A stretch of 64,000 bases of DNA from Marinobacter fuscus (lineage in GTDB: Bacteria; Pseudomonadota; Gammaproteobacteria; Pseudomonadales; Oleiphilaceae): contig NZ_PXNP01000110.1 of assembly GCF_003007675.1 (NCBI RefSeq), positions 1 through 64,000 of the forward strand, read 5' to 3'. Below are positions 1 through 7,316 of this stretch, in pieces; positions within the stretch are counted from its first letter, which is position 1, and each line of letters opens with the position of its first letter. Position numbers and translations under genes: made by a program. A model generated the notes under the pieces. The model saw only the letters and a program-made list of their open reading frames with translations, did not search any database and had not been told where the DNA came from.

Positions 1-1718
1 CCCGGCTTATTCATGAGGCCGACCTGAAAACGAAGATGGCGAGAGGTTTTCTCTTGTAGAATCAGGATGTTCCTGCCAGAACACGATTCAAGAGGACCAC
101 TCGCCATGGGTGAAAGCCTATCCACCTGGACGCCCTCATGCAACGGCTCTGTCCGTGTTGAGCTGAGCGGCCAGCGCACCACCAGCGACAGCGGCGCCCT
201 GCTGCTGCGTGAAGCCCTCGACAACAGCGGCGTGATCGAGGCGCTGGAAGACAATCTGGTCGATCGACGCCACCCGCTGCGCATCCGTCATTCGCTGGCC
301 AGCCAGTTGCGTACCTTGGTGCTGCAGCGTGCGATGGGCTGGATCGATCTCAGCGATACCGACACGCTGCGCCGTGACCCGCTTTGGCAGTTGGCCTGCA
401 GCGATGCACGCGGCATGACACCCCTGGTCCAGGACCGGCCGTCTCAAGCCACGCTGTCGCGGCTGCTGAGCTGCCTCGGTCGTAACGACAATATCGATGC
501 CGTGCACGAAGGCCTGTTGCGGCTGGTGGTCTGGCGCCTGACCTCGCTGCAGAACGGTGAACGTCCCAAACAGCTGACGCTGGACATCGATGGCCTGCCG
601 ATCGAGGTGCATGGCCATCAGGGCGGGTCGGCCTATCATGGCCTTTACGGGGCCCGCATCTACTCGCCGCTGGTCGCATCGTTGGCGGAGACCGGCGACA
701 TGGTGGGCGGCCTGCTGCGCGAGGGCAACGCCGGCCCGGCAGAGAACGCCGACACCTGGATCCCGCATCTGGTACGACGACTCAACGAGAGCACCGGGGC
801 ACAGGTTCGTGTGCGCATCGACGCCGGTTTTACCGATAACGCGACGCTGGAGGCCCTGGAGGATCGGGAGATCGAATACCTGGGCCGGTTGCGCAGTCAC
901 ACCGGTCTACAGAAGCTGGCAGCACCGCTCCTGAAGCGGCCACCCGGCCGGCCACCCGAGCAGCCTCGCGAGTGGTGCCACGATCTGGAGTACCAAGCCG
1001 GCTCCTGGTCGGCACCGCGGCGCGTAGTGCTGGTGGTGCAGGAACGCCCCGATGACCTGCTGCTGCATGCCTTCTTCCTGGTCACCAACCTCAGCAAGTT
1101 CGACTGGCCGCCAGAGAAGGTCCTAGCACTCTATCGCAAGCGCGGCAGCGCCGAGGCGCACATGGGCGAGGTGAAATCAGCACTCGACGTGCATCTCTCC
1201 TCGACCGACCGCGGCGCTTCCACCGTTCAAGAGGTGATGGCCCGCAACGAAGTGAGTCTGCTACTGAGTCTCTACGCCTACCAGGTCCTGCATGGCCTGC
1301 GCTGCCTGCTGGAGCGGCAGACCCGGCAAGGCTGGAGCCTCAGCCGGATGCGCGAGCAGGTGCTGAAGGTCGCCGCCACGCTGAGGCTGCACGCTCGGCG
1401 AATCACCGTTCATCTGGGGGCCGCCGCCGACAAGTGGTGGCCGACGCTGCTGAAGGGGCTGCCGAAGCTGACCGCACTGAGCTGACGCTCCTGCGAGACC
1501 ACCACAGCATCAGAAAGCGAGCGACCGGAGCGGCGGTCGGCGATCACGGCTGCTTGGACGGTCGCAATTGATTCCAAAGAGCTATAAGTAAGTAGGAAAA
1601 GGGCTGCGTTCTGGCATTACTCAACAGCCACTCGCGCTGAAGATGCGAATCCTGATAAGCAATGCCAACAGCCAGTACCTTCAGACCGCTCAATCAGCGC
1701 CCTCGTGAATAAGGCGGG
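1..1718 (+). mobile_element. IS1380-family insertion sequence, complete
   Basis: The two ends form imperfect terminal inverted repeats. The left end reads CCCGGCTTATTCATGAGG from base 1, and the right end (1701-1718), read on the other strand, gives CCCGCCTTATTCACGAGG, with two mismatches in 18. One transposase gene fills most of the element. The four bases after the right end are TTAA, a plausible target duplication, but the left flank lies outside the window, so the duplication cannot be checked. The length fits IS1380-family elements. The 230 bases between the transposase stop and the right end hold no gene. Confidence 0.88.
106..1485 (+). CDS. IS1380-family transposase
   Basis: DDE transposase of 459 residues that would cut and join the ends of the surrounding element. 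The three acidic positions are visible: D160 in LTLDIDG, D239 in RIDAGF and E350 in RGSAEAHMGE, the last in the usual YRKRGxAE context of IS1380 and related DDE families. An in-frame ATG at 67 is possible, but the ATG at 106 is preceded at good distance by AGAGGA (91-96), so 106 is chosen. The reading frame is intact and the terminal repeats are present, so the element may still be active. Confidence 0.9.
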   Translation: MGESLSTWTPSCNGSVRVELSGQRTTSDSGALLLREALDNSGVIEALEDNLVDRRHPLRIRHSLASQLRTLVLQRAMGWIDLSDTDTLRRDPLWQLACSDARGMTPLVQDRPSQATLSRLLSCLGRNDNIDAVHEGLLRLVVWRLTSLQNGERPKQLTLDIDGLPIEVHGHQGGSAYHGLYGARIYSPLVASLAETGDMVGGLLREGNAGPAENADTWIPHLVRRLNESTGAQVRVRIDAGFTDNATLEALEDREIEYLGRLRSHTGLQKLAAPLLKRPPGRPPEQPREWCHDLEYQAGSWSAPRRVVLVVQERPDDLLLHAFFLVTNLSKFDWPPEKVLALYRKRGSAEAHMGEVKSALDVHLSSTDRGASTVQEVMARNEVSLLLSLYAYQVLHGLRCLLERQTRQGWSLSRMREQVLKVAATLRLHARRITVHLGAAADKWWPTLLKGLPKLTALS

Positions 1719-1780
1719 TTAACGCCAAGAGATTCTAAGAGAACGGCCTCCGGGGCACAAGGTACTTGGTTCGGTTGCTT

Positions 1781-1867
1781 GGAGATGTGGGGGCTGACAG
1801 CGGGTGCCAGACCCGGGGGGCGTGGTTGGTGATATGGGGTCTGACAGCGAGTGTCAGACCCCATATC
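1781..1867. repeat. Palindromic repeat cluster (two copies)
   Basis: The first copy (1781-1820) is degenerate: GATGTGGGGGCTGACA, then a mismatched right arm. The second (1831-1867) is a perfect palindrome, GATATGGGGTCTGACA, a five-base loop GCGAG, and the complementary arm. They lie between the insertion sequence and the 3' end of the first Rpn gene. This is the same family found at ten other places in the window. No T-run follows, so it is not a standard terminator. Confidence 0.85.
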
Positions 1868-1974
1868 TCGAGGTTTAACGTGGTGTAGCCTTATGGGGTG
1901 GGGGGCAGACTCCACACTGGGCATTGAGAGTCAGCCCCGGCATTCGGTATATCAACTCGATCCCGGGATCGGAC

Positions 1975-2169
1975 TCAGTGCCTTACTTGAGAACGAAGTA
2001 CACTCACCTCGCTCACCGTTAGCCCGGCGATCTCCGCAATCAACTGATCGTCCATTTCTGTGCGACTGATAAGATTTCTCGCCATATCCCGCTTTGCCTC
2101 ACGACGCCCTTCCTGCAAGCCTTCCAAGCGCTCTTTCTTCACCAGATTTTCGAGGTTCTCTGCCAGCAT
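1975..2169 (-). CDS. Possible internal start product (RpnS-like), copy 1
   Basis: An in-frame ATG inside the Rpn gene at 2169 is preceded by GGAGGA (complement of 2177-2182) with a seven-base spacer, a better ribosome site than most full-length genes here have. It would give a 64-residue protein, MLAENLENLVKKERLEG onward, made of a short helical Lys/Glu region and a variable C-terminal segment that looks like a helix-turn-helix. In characterised rpn genes an internally translated short protein neutralises the full-length nuclease. Here this is an inference from the ribosome site and its position. Confidence 0.5.
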   Translation of the reverse strand: MLAENLENLVKKERLEGLQEGRREAKRDMARNLISRTEMDDQLIAEIAGLTVSEVSVLRSQVRH

Positions 2170-2913
2170 ATCTCTGTCCTCCACTAAGCTGCTCAGCCGA
2201 TCCAGACTGACATCCGCTCCAAGCCGTTGAAGATGGCGTTTAATCCAGCGGGTGATTACCCGATCAATTCTCTCTTTGTCAGGGTCAGCCTGAATAATCG
2301 CTACAACCCGATCCACCGCTGCCTGCAGGCTTTCCCAGCTGTCGCCCGCATTCTCAACACCGAACACGCCGCTGAGTGCCGTGGCTTTACTGTTCAACTC
2401 TTCGGCAGTATACCGGCTTTCATCCACCAGGTAATAACGGAGGTGCGGCTGATAGACCCTTAAAAACTCCGGAGGTTCCGGCGCGATCATGTCGTACATA
2501 TCCGCCTTCGCTGTCCACTTCTGGGAACCATTATACAGCACCACAGGAAACACTGGCGGTAACCCCTGCCCTGGTGTGATCACGCGCTGTTTTAGCAATT
2601 CGCTGTAGAAACACGCTACATAGTGCATCAGGCGCAGCGGCATGGTGTTATCTACTTTCGATTGAAATTCCAGCAAAATGTAAAGAAACACATCCTGCGT
2701 GATCCCGTTCCAGGTAACCTCTACCGACCACACCACATCTTCGAACTTCTCCTCAAACAACGGCGTGATGTAGTTGCCGCTGTGCTGTTTGAGCGTGGCA
2801 AAATTCATAAGGCTTGCGATCTCATTCGGCGCAAAGCCCTCGATCAACTGCTGGACAAACTCCGGGTGACTGAATAACTCTTTATAACCGGTATCGTGGT
2901 GGTTGCTGGACAT
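1975..2913 (-). CDS. Rpn family nuclease / transposase_31 protein, copy 1
   Basis: Protein of 312 residues of the Rpn (recombination-promoting nuclease, PF04754) group, PD-(D/E)XK nucleases first named as putative transposases. The N-terminus HDTGYKELFSHPEFVQQLIE and the core VVWSVEV...LYILLEFQS, with the E-x-Q element, are typical. Rpn proteins act as toxic DNA nucleases linked to phage defence and recombination. The start at 2913 follows AGGAAGGA; an upstream ATG at 2979 lacks this and reads through non-homologous DNA. Its body is almost identical to the gene at 4349-5320, but the last 40 or so residues differ. It is flanked on both sides by the GGGGTCTGAC palindromes. Confidence 0.85.
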   Translation of the reverse strand: MSSNHHDTGYKELFSHPEFVQQLIEGFAPNEIASLMNFATLKQHSGNYITPLFEEKFEDVVWSVEVTWNGITQDVFLYILLEFQSKVDNTMPLRLMHYVACFYSELLKQRVITPGQGLPPVFPVVLYNGSQKWTAKADMYDMIAPEPPEFLRVYQPHLRYYLVDESRYTAEELNSKATALSGVFGVENAGDSWESLQAAVDRVVAIIQADPDKERIDRVITRWIKRHLQRLGADVSLDRLSSLVEDRDMLAENLENLVKKERLEGLQEGRREAKRDMARNLISRTEMDDQLIAEIAGLTVSEVSVLRSQVRH

Positions 2914-3000
2914 CCATTTCCTTCCTGTTCCTTCCTGTTTCCAGTGATTCAGTGTACCACTTAACCGCTTTTCAGGCATTTTAGGGGGTGGCTGATTGGG

Positions 3001-3087
3001 CGATGTGGGGTCTGACAGCGAGTGTCAGACCCCGGGGACGGAGGTTAGTGGGTGGGGTCTGACACTTGCTGTCAGACCCCATATCTC
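3001..3087. repeat. Palindromic repeat cluster (two copies)
   Basis: The first copy (3001-3034) reads GATGTGGGGTCTGACA, loop GCGAG, TGTCAGACCCC. The second (3051-3087) has the same arms with a different loop, CTTGC, and ends in ATATC. They sit between the 5' side of Rpn copy 1 and the 3' end of the next minus-strand gene, so that Rpn gene has this repeat on both sides. Confidence 0.88.
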
Positions 3088-3119
3088 CGCGATCTAACTC
3101 TCAGACTTGTGAGCTGAGC

Positions 3120-3821
3120 TCAGCTGCCCCGGCAGTTTTCTCTCCAGGCCAGAAACTGATCTGACAGAAAGGCTCTCAGCTTGTCTTTCAGGAACAGATT
3201 GACTTCATTGAGTTCGAAACGTACGTGGTAACCATCCACCTGAGTTACCTGATAACACTGGCGCTGCTCGCGGGTCTGTACGATACACTGGCCCAGAAAA
3301 TAGTCCTCGATATTGGCGGGGATATCCCGATCCACTGAAGGCTTAACCGTATAAACGGTCCATGTGAGGACATCTGGAAAGGGTAGCTGGCTTACTCGCC
3401 AGGCGTCACGCTGAGGGAATTTTTCTGCGTAAATGTAGTCGCCCCTCAATTGAAGACCTTCGGCGAAAGGGCCACCTCGCAGAGCAGCGTCCATGGCACC
3501 TTCTCCCCCGACATTGGTGATTCTTGCATGAAGAAAGGCAAGCTCTCCGGAGTCATTGGTGGCGTACTCAGGTATCCTGGAACCAACCTGTTCCGGCTCG
3601 AATGTAACAAGGAACGAAGCGTTCCCCCCGGGAGTATCGCCATCTTTAATCAGACGCATAAAAAGTGGCGGGGTACTGAACATGCCCTTCTGATCCACTG
3701 GCAGACAAAGCCGCTCTTTGCCTGTGTCAACCAACCTGAATTCGCTGGCTTGGGAGAGGACGCGCCACAGTACCAAGGCAATCACGCCACTGATAAGGAT
3801 GAGTATTCGAATACGACGCAT
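3120..3821 (-). CDS. Membrane-anchored protein of unknown function
   Basis: Protein of 233 residues that I do not recognise. It opens with two arginines and a single hydrophobic segment (about residues 5-22, ILILISGVIALVLWRVL) with no lipobox, so it is probably anchored in the inner membrane with the rest in the periplasm. The periplasmic part has several cysteines (LCLPVD, GQCIVQ, RQCYQV, ENCRGS) that could form disulfides. It is the last gene of the accessory block that starts with the candidate toxin at 7075. That position would fit an orphan immunity protein, but nothing in the sequence shows it. Confidence 0.6.
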   Translation of the reverse strand: MRRIRILILISGVIALVLWRVLSQASEFRLVDTGKERLCLPVDQKGMFSTPPLFMRLIKDGDTPGGNASFLVTFEPEQVGSRIPEYATNDSGELAFLHARITNVGGEGAMDAALRGGPFAEGLQLRGDYIYAEKFPQRDAWRVSQLPFPDVLTWTVYTVKPSVDRDIPANIEDYFLGQCIVQTREQRQCYQVTQVDGYHVRFELNEVNLFLKDKLRAFLSDQFLAWRENCRGS

Positions 3822-3883
3822 GGTCAGAACTCGCCTACCCTACCGATGCCAGTTCCAGGGGAGTGAAATGCTAAATCTGGCAT

Positions 3884-4312
3884 TCATTCTTGTTTCGCCT
3901 CTAATTTTTCCTTACCAACGCCGCGACCGGCAAGATGGTAGGCGGGTTCAAGCGCGAGAATGAATACCGGCCAGAGCGCCAATATCAGGAGGTATGAAAC
4001 GTCATCAAAAAAGTACTGGACGATGACGCTGGCGCATGCGGCGAACATCAAAGCGCACGCAGCAACACATCGGGACCAGAGCATCGGGCCCTTTGAAAGA
4101 GTCCCCATCTGAATCCCCCTTAACATCGCGTAGTAGAAGAAAGCGCCACCAAAACCGCTAACCAAAAGAACTACAAGCATGCTATAGATCGCCGTAAACA
4201 AGGAGCCCTCGAGCTGCCAGCTCTCTTTTGGCTTCTGCAGTTTGTTTCCGACATAGTAGCCGATGGCCTCGCGGGCCGCGTGGAGTCTGACAGTGGGTGT
4301 CAGACCCCTCAT
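3884..4312 (-). pseudogene. Small integral membrane protein, 5' end replaced by a repeat
   Basis: The open frame encodes 142 residues with three or four hydrophobic segments (for example LFTAIYSMLVVLLVSGFGGAFF and SYLLILALWPVFILAL) and ends in KLEAKQE. The only ATG lies inside the palindromic repeat, so the first ten residues (LTPTVRL and neighbours) are translated repeat. The native start has apparently been removed where the repeat and Rpn copy 2 joined this site. The remaining protein may still be made, as a chimera. Its tail resembles the KLEAK tail found in frame after the stop of the small membrane protein at 5763, which suggests the two loci were once duplicates. Confidence 0.5.
4281..4309. 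repeat. Palindromic repeat, single copy
   Basis: TGGAGTCTGACA, loop GTGGG, TGTCAGACCCC. It lies between Rpn copy 2 and the truncated membrane gene and supplies the apparent N-terminus of that frame. It marks the downstream junction of the Rpn copy 2 insertion. Confidence 0.8.
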
Positions 4313-4348
4313 TGGGTATCAAAGGCCAGCCTCTACGGGCACGCTCGA

Positions 4349-4576
4349 TTAGTGCTTATCTTCCAGGCGAAGCCTGGCGACCTCATCCAGGGCCATGCCC
4401 GTCGCTTCCGCAATCTGCTCATCGCTCAGCACACCAAATGACAACAAATTACGGACTGTCTCGCGCTTCTCTGCCAACGCCCGCAGTTCAGCCTCTCGGC
4501 GGCCTTCCTGGCGCCCTTCCTGCAAGCCTTCCAAGCGCTCTTTCTTCACCAGGTTTTCGAGGTTCTCTGCCAGCAT
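4349..4576 (-). CDS. Possible internal start product (RpnS-like), copy 2
   Basis: The same internal ATG as in copy 1, at 4576, with GGAGGA on the complement of 4584-4589 and a seven-base spacer. It would give a 75-residue protein. The first 20 residues match the copy 1 short protein; the rest is different. This fits paired nuclease/antitoxin specificities changing together, but expression is inferred only from the ribosome site. Confidence 0.48.
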   Translation of the reverse strand: MLAENLENLVKKERLEGLQEGRQEGRREAELRALAEKRETVRNLLSFGVLSDEQIAEATGMALDEVARLRLEDKH

Positions 4577-5320
4577 ATCTCTGTCCTCCACTAAGCTACT
4601 CAGCCGATCCAGACTTACATCCGCTCCAAGCCGTTGAAGATGGCGTTTAATCCAGCGGGTGATTACCCGATCAATTCTCTCTTTGTCAGGGTCAGCCTGA
4701 ATAATCGCTACAACCCGATCCACCGCTGCCTGCAGGCTTTCCCAGCTTTCGCCCGCATTCTCAACACCGAACACGCCGCTGAGTGCCGTAGCTTTACTGT
4801 TTAATTCTTCGGCAGTATACCGGCTTTCATCCACCAGGTAATAGCGGAGATGCGGCTGATAGACCCGCAAAAACTCCGGAGGTTCCGGCGCGATCATGTC
4901 ATAGATATCGGCCTTCGCTGCCCACTTCTGGGAACCATTATACAGCACCACCGGAAACACTGGCGGTAACCCCTGCCCTGGTGTGATCACGCGCTGCTTT
5001 AACAATTCGCTGTAGAAACACGCTACATAGTGCATCAGGCGGATCGGAATGGCGCGATCTACTGCTGACTGAAACTCCAGGAGAATGTACAGAAACACGT
5101 CCTGCGTGATCCCGTTCCACGTAACCTCGACAGACCACACCACATCTTCGAACTTTTCCTCAAACAACGGCGTAATGTAGTTGCCGCTGTGCTGTTTGAG
5201 CGTTGCAAAGTTCATAAGGCCTGCGATGTCATTCGGTGCAAAGCCCTCTATTAGCTGCTGGACAAACTCCGGGTGACTGAATAACTCTTTATAACCGGTA
5301 TCGTGGTGATTGCTGGACAT
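4349..5320 (-). CDS. Rpn family nuclease / transposase_31 protein, copy 2
   Basis: Protein of 323 residues, nearly identical to copy 1 over the first 270 or so residues, with the same GYKELFSHPEFVQQLIEGF start and LLEFQS nuclease core. After EGLQEGR it diverges completely, ending in a longer tail with RNLLSFGVLSDEQIAEATG. The start at 5320 follows the same AGGAAGGA as copy 1. Similarity to copy 1 upstream ends about 20 bases before the ATG, inside a gene for a secreted protein that is cut short there, so this copy appears to have arrived by insertion or recombination. Confidence 0.85.
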   Translation of the reverse strand: MSSNHHDTGYKELFSHPEFVQQLIEGFAPNDIAGLMNFATLKQHSGNYITPLFEEKFEDVVWSVEVTWNGITQDVFLYILLEFQSAVDRAIPIRLMHYVACFYSELLKQRVITPGQGLPPVFPVVLYNGSQKWAAKADIYDMIAPEPPEFLRVYQPHLRYYLVDESRYTAEELNSKATALSGVFGVENAGESWESLQAAVDRVVAIIQADPDKERIDRVITRWIKRHLQRLGADVSLDRLSSLVEDRDMLAENLENLVKKERLEGLQEGRQEGRREAELRALAEKRETVRNLLSFGVLSDEQIAEATGMALDEVARLRLEDKH

Positions 5321-5673
5321 CCATTTCCTTCCTGTTTCCGATGGTTCAAGGACTTCCCCTCGTGGGCAACTACCATCGCCGACGCAAACAAGTCCTCGTT
5401 CCATCCCCGATCAATAGCTGACTCATATAAAGTCGATGCCGCCACCCTATAGCGCTTAGCCAGCACGTCATTTCCTTCAAATTCGTCCGCAAAACCGGAA
5501 CATAGGAGTAGGTCCAGAAATGTAATGGCCACCGGAACCAGTCGCTCGTCATAGGGCACTTCCGGCTCATCCGCCGATACGAATGAACACAGTAAACTTC
5601 CAAGAACTATCGGGAGCCAGCCGAACCGGAGAGGCTGCAAGCCGGGGAGTGAAATGGTAAATCGGGCTTTCAT
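5251..5673 (-). pseudogene. Secreted protein, C-terminus lost to Rpn insertion
   Basis: The frame starts with a clear signal peptide (MKARFTISLPGLQPLRFGWL, then a hydrophobic stretch ending near SFVSADE). About 75 further residues look genuine. From about residue 113 the frame runs into the leader and 5' end of Rpn copy 2 in a different frame, giving an unrelated tail rich in Ser and Thr. The true C-terminus is missing. The 50 bases around its start (GGGGAGTGAAATG... to GCCTCTAATTTT) recur at about 3858-3912, so the locus was duplicated before the insertion. No family is recognised. Confidence 0.5.
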
Positions 5674-5762
5674 TCTTATTTTGCCTCTAATTTTCCGTAT
5701 GGCTCCGAGACGATGGGAATGTTGTCATTGGGGGTTTCAAAATTGTGCCAGCTTCCTGAACG

Positions 5763-6134
5763 CTATGGTTTAAAAAGATAGAAGAACGGAGCGCTCAGAA
5801 AAAGCACCATTGTTCCATAGATTGCACCATAGGCAGCAGCCCTCTCGAACTTGTTCGCAAAAGACCTAACGTCCAGGCCCGGATAAATCAGCTGAAACCT
5901 CTCAAGCTGCTGTACCCTGCGTATTGTGCAGGCCCAGGCAAATATCACGGTATTGATAAAGCCGAAATCAATGGCTCCACTATCCCAGTAATCTCCGTTT
6001 TCCTGCAGCTTTTTCTTCAAGCGCCGAGTTAGTGAAAGCCTGAGAACCAAAAGGCCAAGCAACATGCTGATCACGCCACTAAGCCCGATAAAAGCAAACA
6101 ACGTAGCTAGTGAATTATTAGTCATGCTCACCAT
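5763..6134 (-). CDS. Small membrane protein, possible immunity partner
   Basis: Protein of 123 residues with a hydrophobic N-terminal segment (LATLFAFIGLSGVISMLLGLL), a middle one near FGFINTVIFAWA and a C-terminal one (YGTMVLFLSAPFFYLF). Its ATG overlaps the stop of the upstream gene (6128-7075), so the two are translationally coupled. A small polytopic membrane protein coupled to a protein with a glycine-rich hydrophobic C-terminus is a common pattern for immunity and pore-forming toxin pairs; this is inference. The frame continues past the TAG stop for 27 more codons ending KLEAK, which looks like a lost C-terminal extension. Confidence 0.6.
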   Translation of the reverse strand: MVSMTNNSLATLFAFIGLSGVISMLLGLLVLRLSLTRRLKKKLQENGDYWDSGAIDFGFINTVIFAWACTIRRVQQLERFQLIYPGLDVRSFANKFERAAAYGAIYGTMVLFLSAPFFYLFKP

Positions 6135-7075
6135 TGGTCATACAGCCACCCCGTAAAATCCTTGACCAAATAATCCGCCCCAACTGCCGCCGCTCCTCCG
6201 GCAACAATCCCAACAAACAGGCCTACGGGCGTCAACGCTATCACGGTGCCAATTACCGCCCCTGCCGCAATGCCTGCTCCAAAGGAAACGCTCTCAACAA
6301 CGGCTTTCCTCTGCCAGTCTGGGGCATTGCTCTTCCAGCTGTGGTGAACACTGTTTACTCGGAGGTATCCATCCAGTACAACAAAACCCGGCCCCGCGGC
6401 TCGACCTACCTTCGCCAACCTGGAGAGCTTTTGCACATCCGCAATATCGTTTACCGGGATAGACTCCCAAACGGTTCGGCCGGCCGCATTGGTTGCCTGG
6501 CGCATACCGAAGGTATTGTCATTCAGATAGCTTAGTGACTTCTCATTAAAAATCCTGTTCATTTTTTTAAACGCCGCTTCTGCTTTCACTTTTGCAGCGT
6601 TAATCACGGCTGGAGAAGCCCGGTGATTCTTTAAATCCTCGTAGTGCTTATTCGCCAAGTCGTACTCATTAATGGCGCTCAACACCCTACTGGATTGGGC
6701 AACGGCGGCCCCCATGCCATTTCCGCCAAACGTATTCAGATCTGCAACAATATCAGGAATTTTTGTGTCCCAAAGCAGCCTTGCAAGCCCCATTGTTGCC
6801 GCACCACCAGCGTAGTGGCTCAAATGGGCCAAAGTCTGTTGCTCTTCGGCCTTACAGGCCATTAGTGGTGCAATACAGACGGAACCACCGCGAGCAGAAG
6901 ACGGTATAGCGACAGGCTTACTGGGCGGGAAAATAGATTGATTGCCAAAGATTTGCGCATTGGAAGCCAGAAACTCTTGCTCGAACTGGCTGAGTTCCAT
7001 GCCCACGGGGCAGGCGCTTCTAGCGATTTCTCTCGATGAGATGGCAGTTCTTGGATAATAAACTAAAGAGGGCAT
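6128..7075 (-). CDS. Possible membrane-active toxin with glycine-rich hydrophobic tail
   Basis: Protein of 315 residues with no family I recognise. The first 230 residues are mixed and soluble. The end (about 260-305) is a pair of glycine- and alanine-rich hydrophobic stretches (FGAGIAAGAVIGTVIALTPV and LFVGIVAGGAAAVGADYLV) like the glycine zippers of pore-forming effectors. There is no signal peptide, as expected for a cargo of a dedicated secretion system. The start at 7075 follows AAGGA; the longer frame to 7165 lacks a ribosome site. The coupled small membrane protein downstream supports a toxin and immunity reading, but no secretion marker such as PAAR or MIX is seen. Confidence 0.5.
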   Translation of the reverse strand: MPSLVYYPRTAISSREIARSACPVGMELSQFEQEFLASNAQIFGNQSIFPPSKPVAIPSSARGGSVCIAPLMACKAEEQQTLAHLSHYAGGAATMGLARLLWDTKIPDIVADLNTFGGNGMGAAVAQSSRVLSAINEYDLANKHYEDLKNHRASPAVINAAKVKAEAAFKKMNRIFNEKSLSYLNDNTFGMRQATNAAGRTVWESIPVNDIADVQKLSRLAKVGRAAGPGFVVLDGYLRVNSVHHSWKSNAPDWQRKAVVESVSFGAGIAAGAVIGTVIALTPVGLFVGIVAGGAAAVGADYLVKDFTGWLYDQW

Positions 7076-7316
7076 AGCGGTATCCTTACACTGTTTTTGC
7101 AGTATCGTCCGTGTCTGGCAATGATCCTCCACAGGAATGAATGATCGCGCCAATCTGCGCAGCAAGATTACTTAAAGTAGGGCAGCTATTAAACGTCGCG
7201 AAAGGAAACATATTCCTCTCCCCGCAGCCGCGACCAACACCTCCCCCAACCATCTGATATTATGCACAACTTAACCCCAGAGCAGGACGCTCCAAACCAA
7301 CCAAAAGGAACTTGCC

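Noticed and set aside
136..900. Long open frame on the minus strand opposite the transposase
   Set aside because: It mirrors the codon pattern of the transposase on the other strand; no domain or ribosome site.
1781..1867. GGGGTCTGAC palindromes as intrinsic terminators
   Set aside because: No T-run follows in most copies, and they lie on both sides of genes; a role in ending transcripts is not shown.
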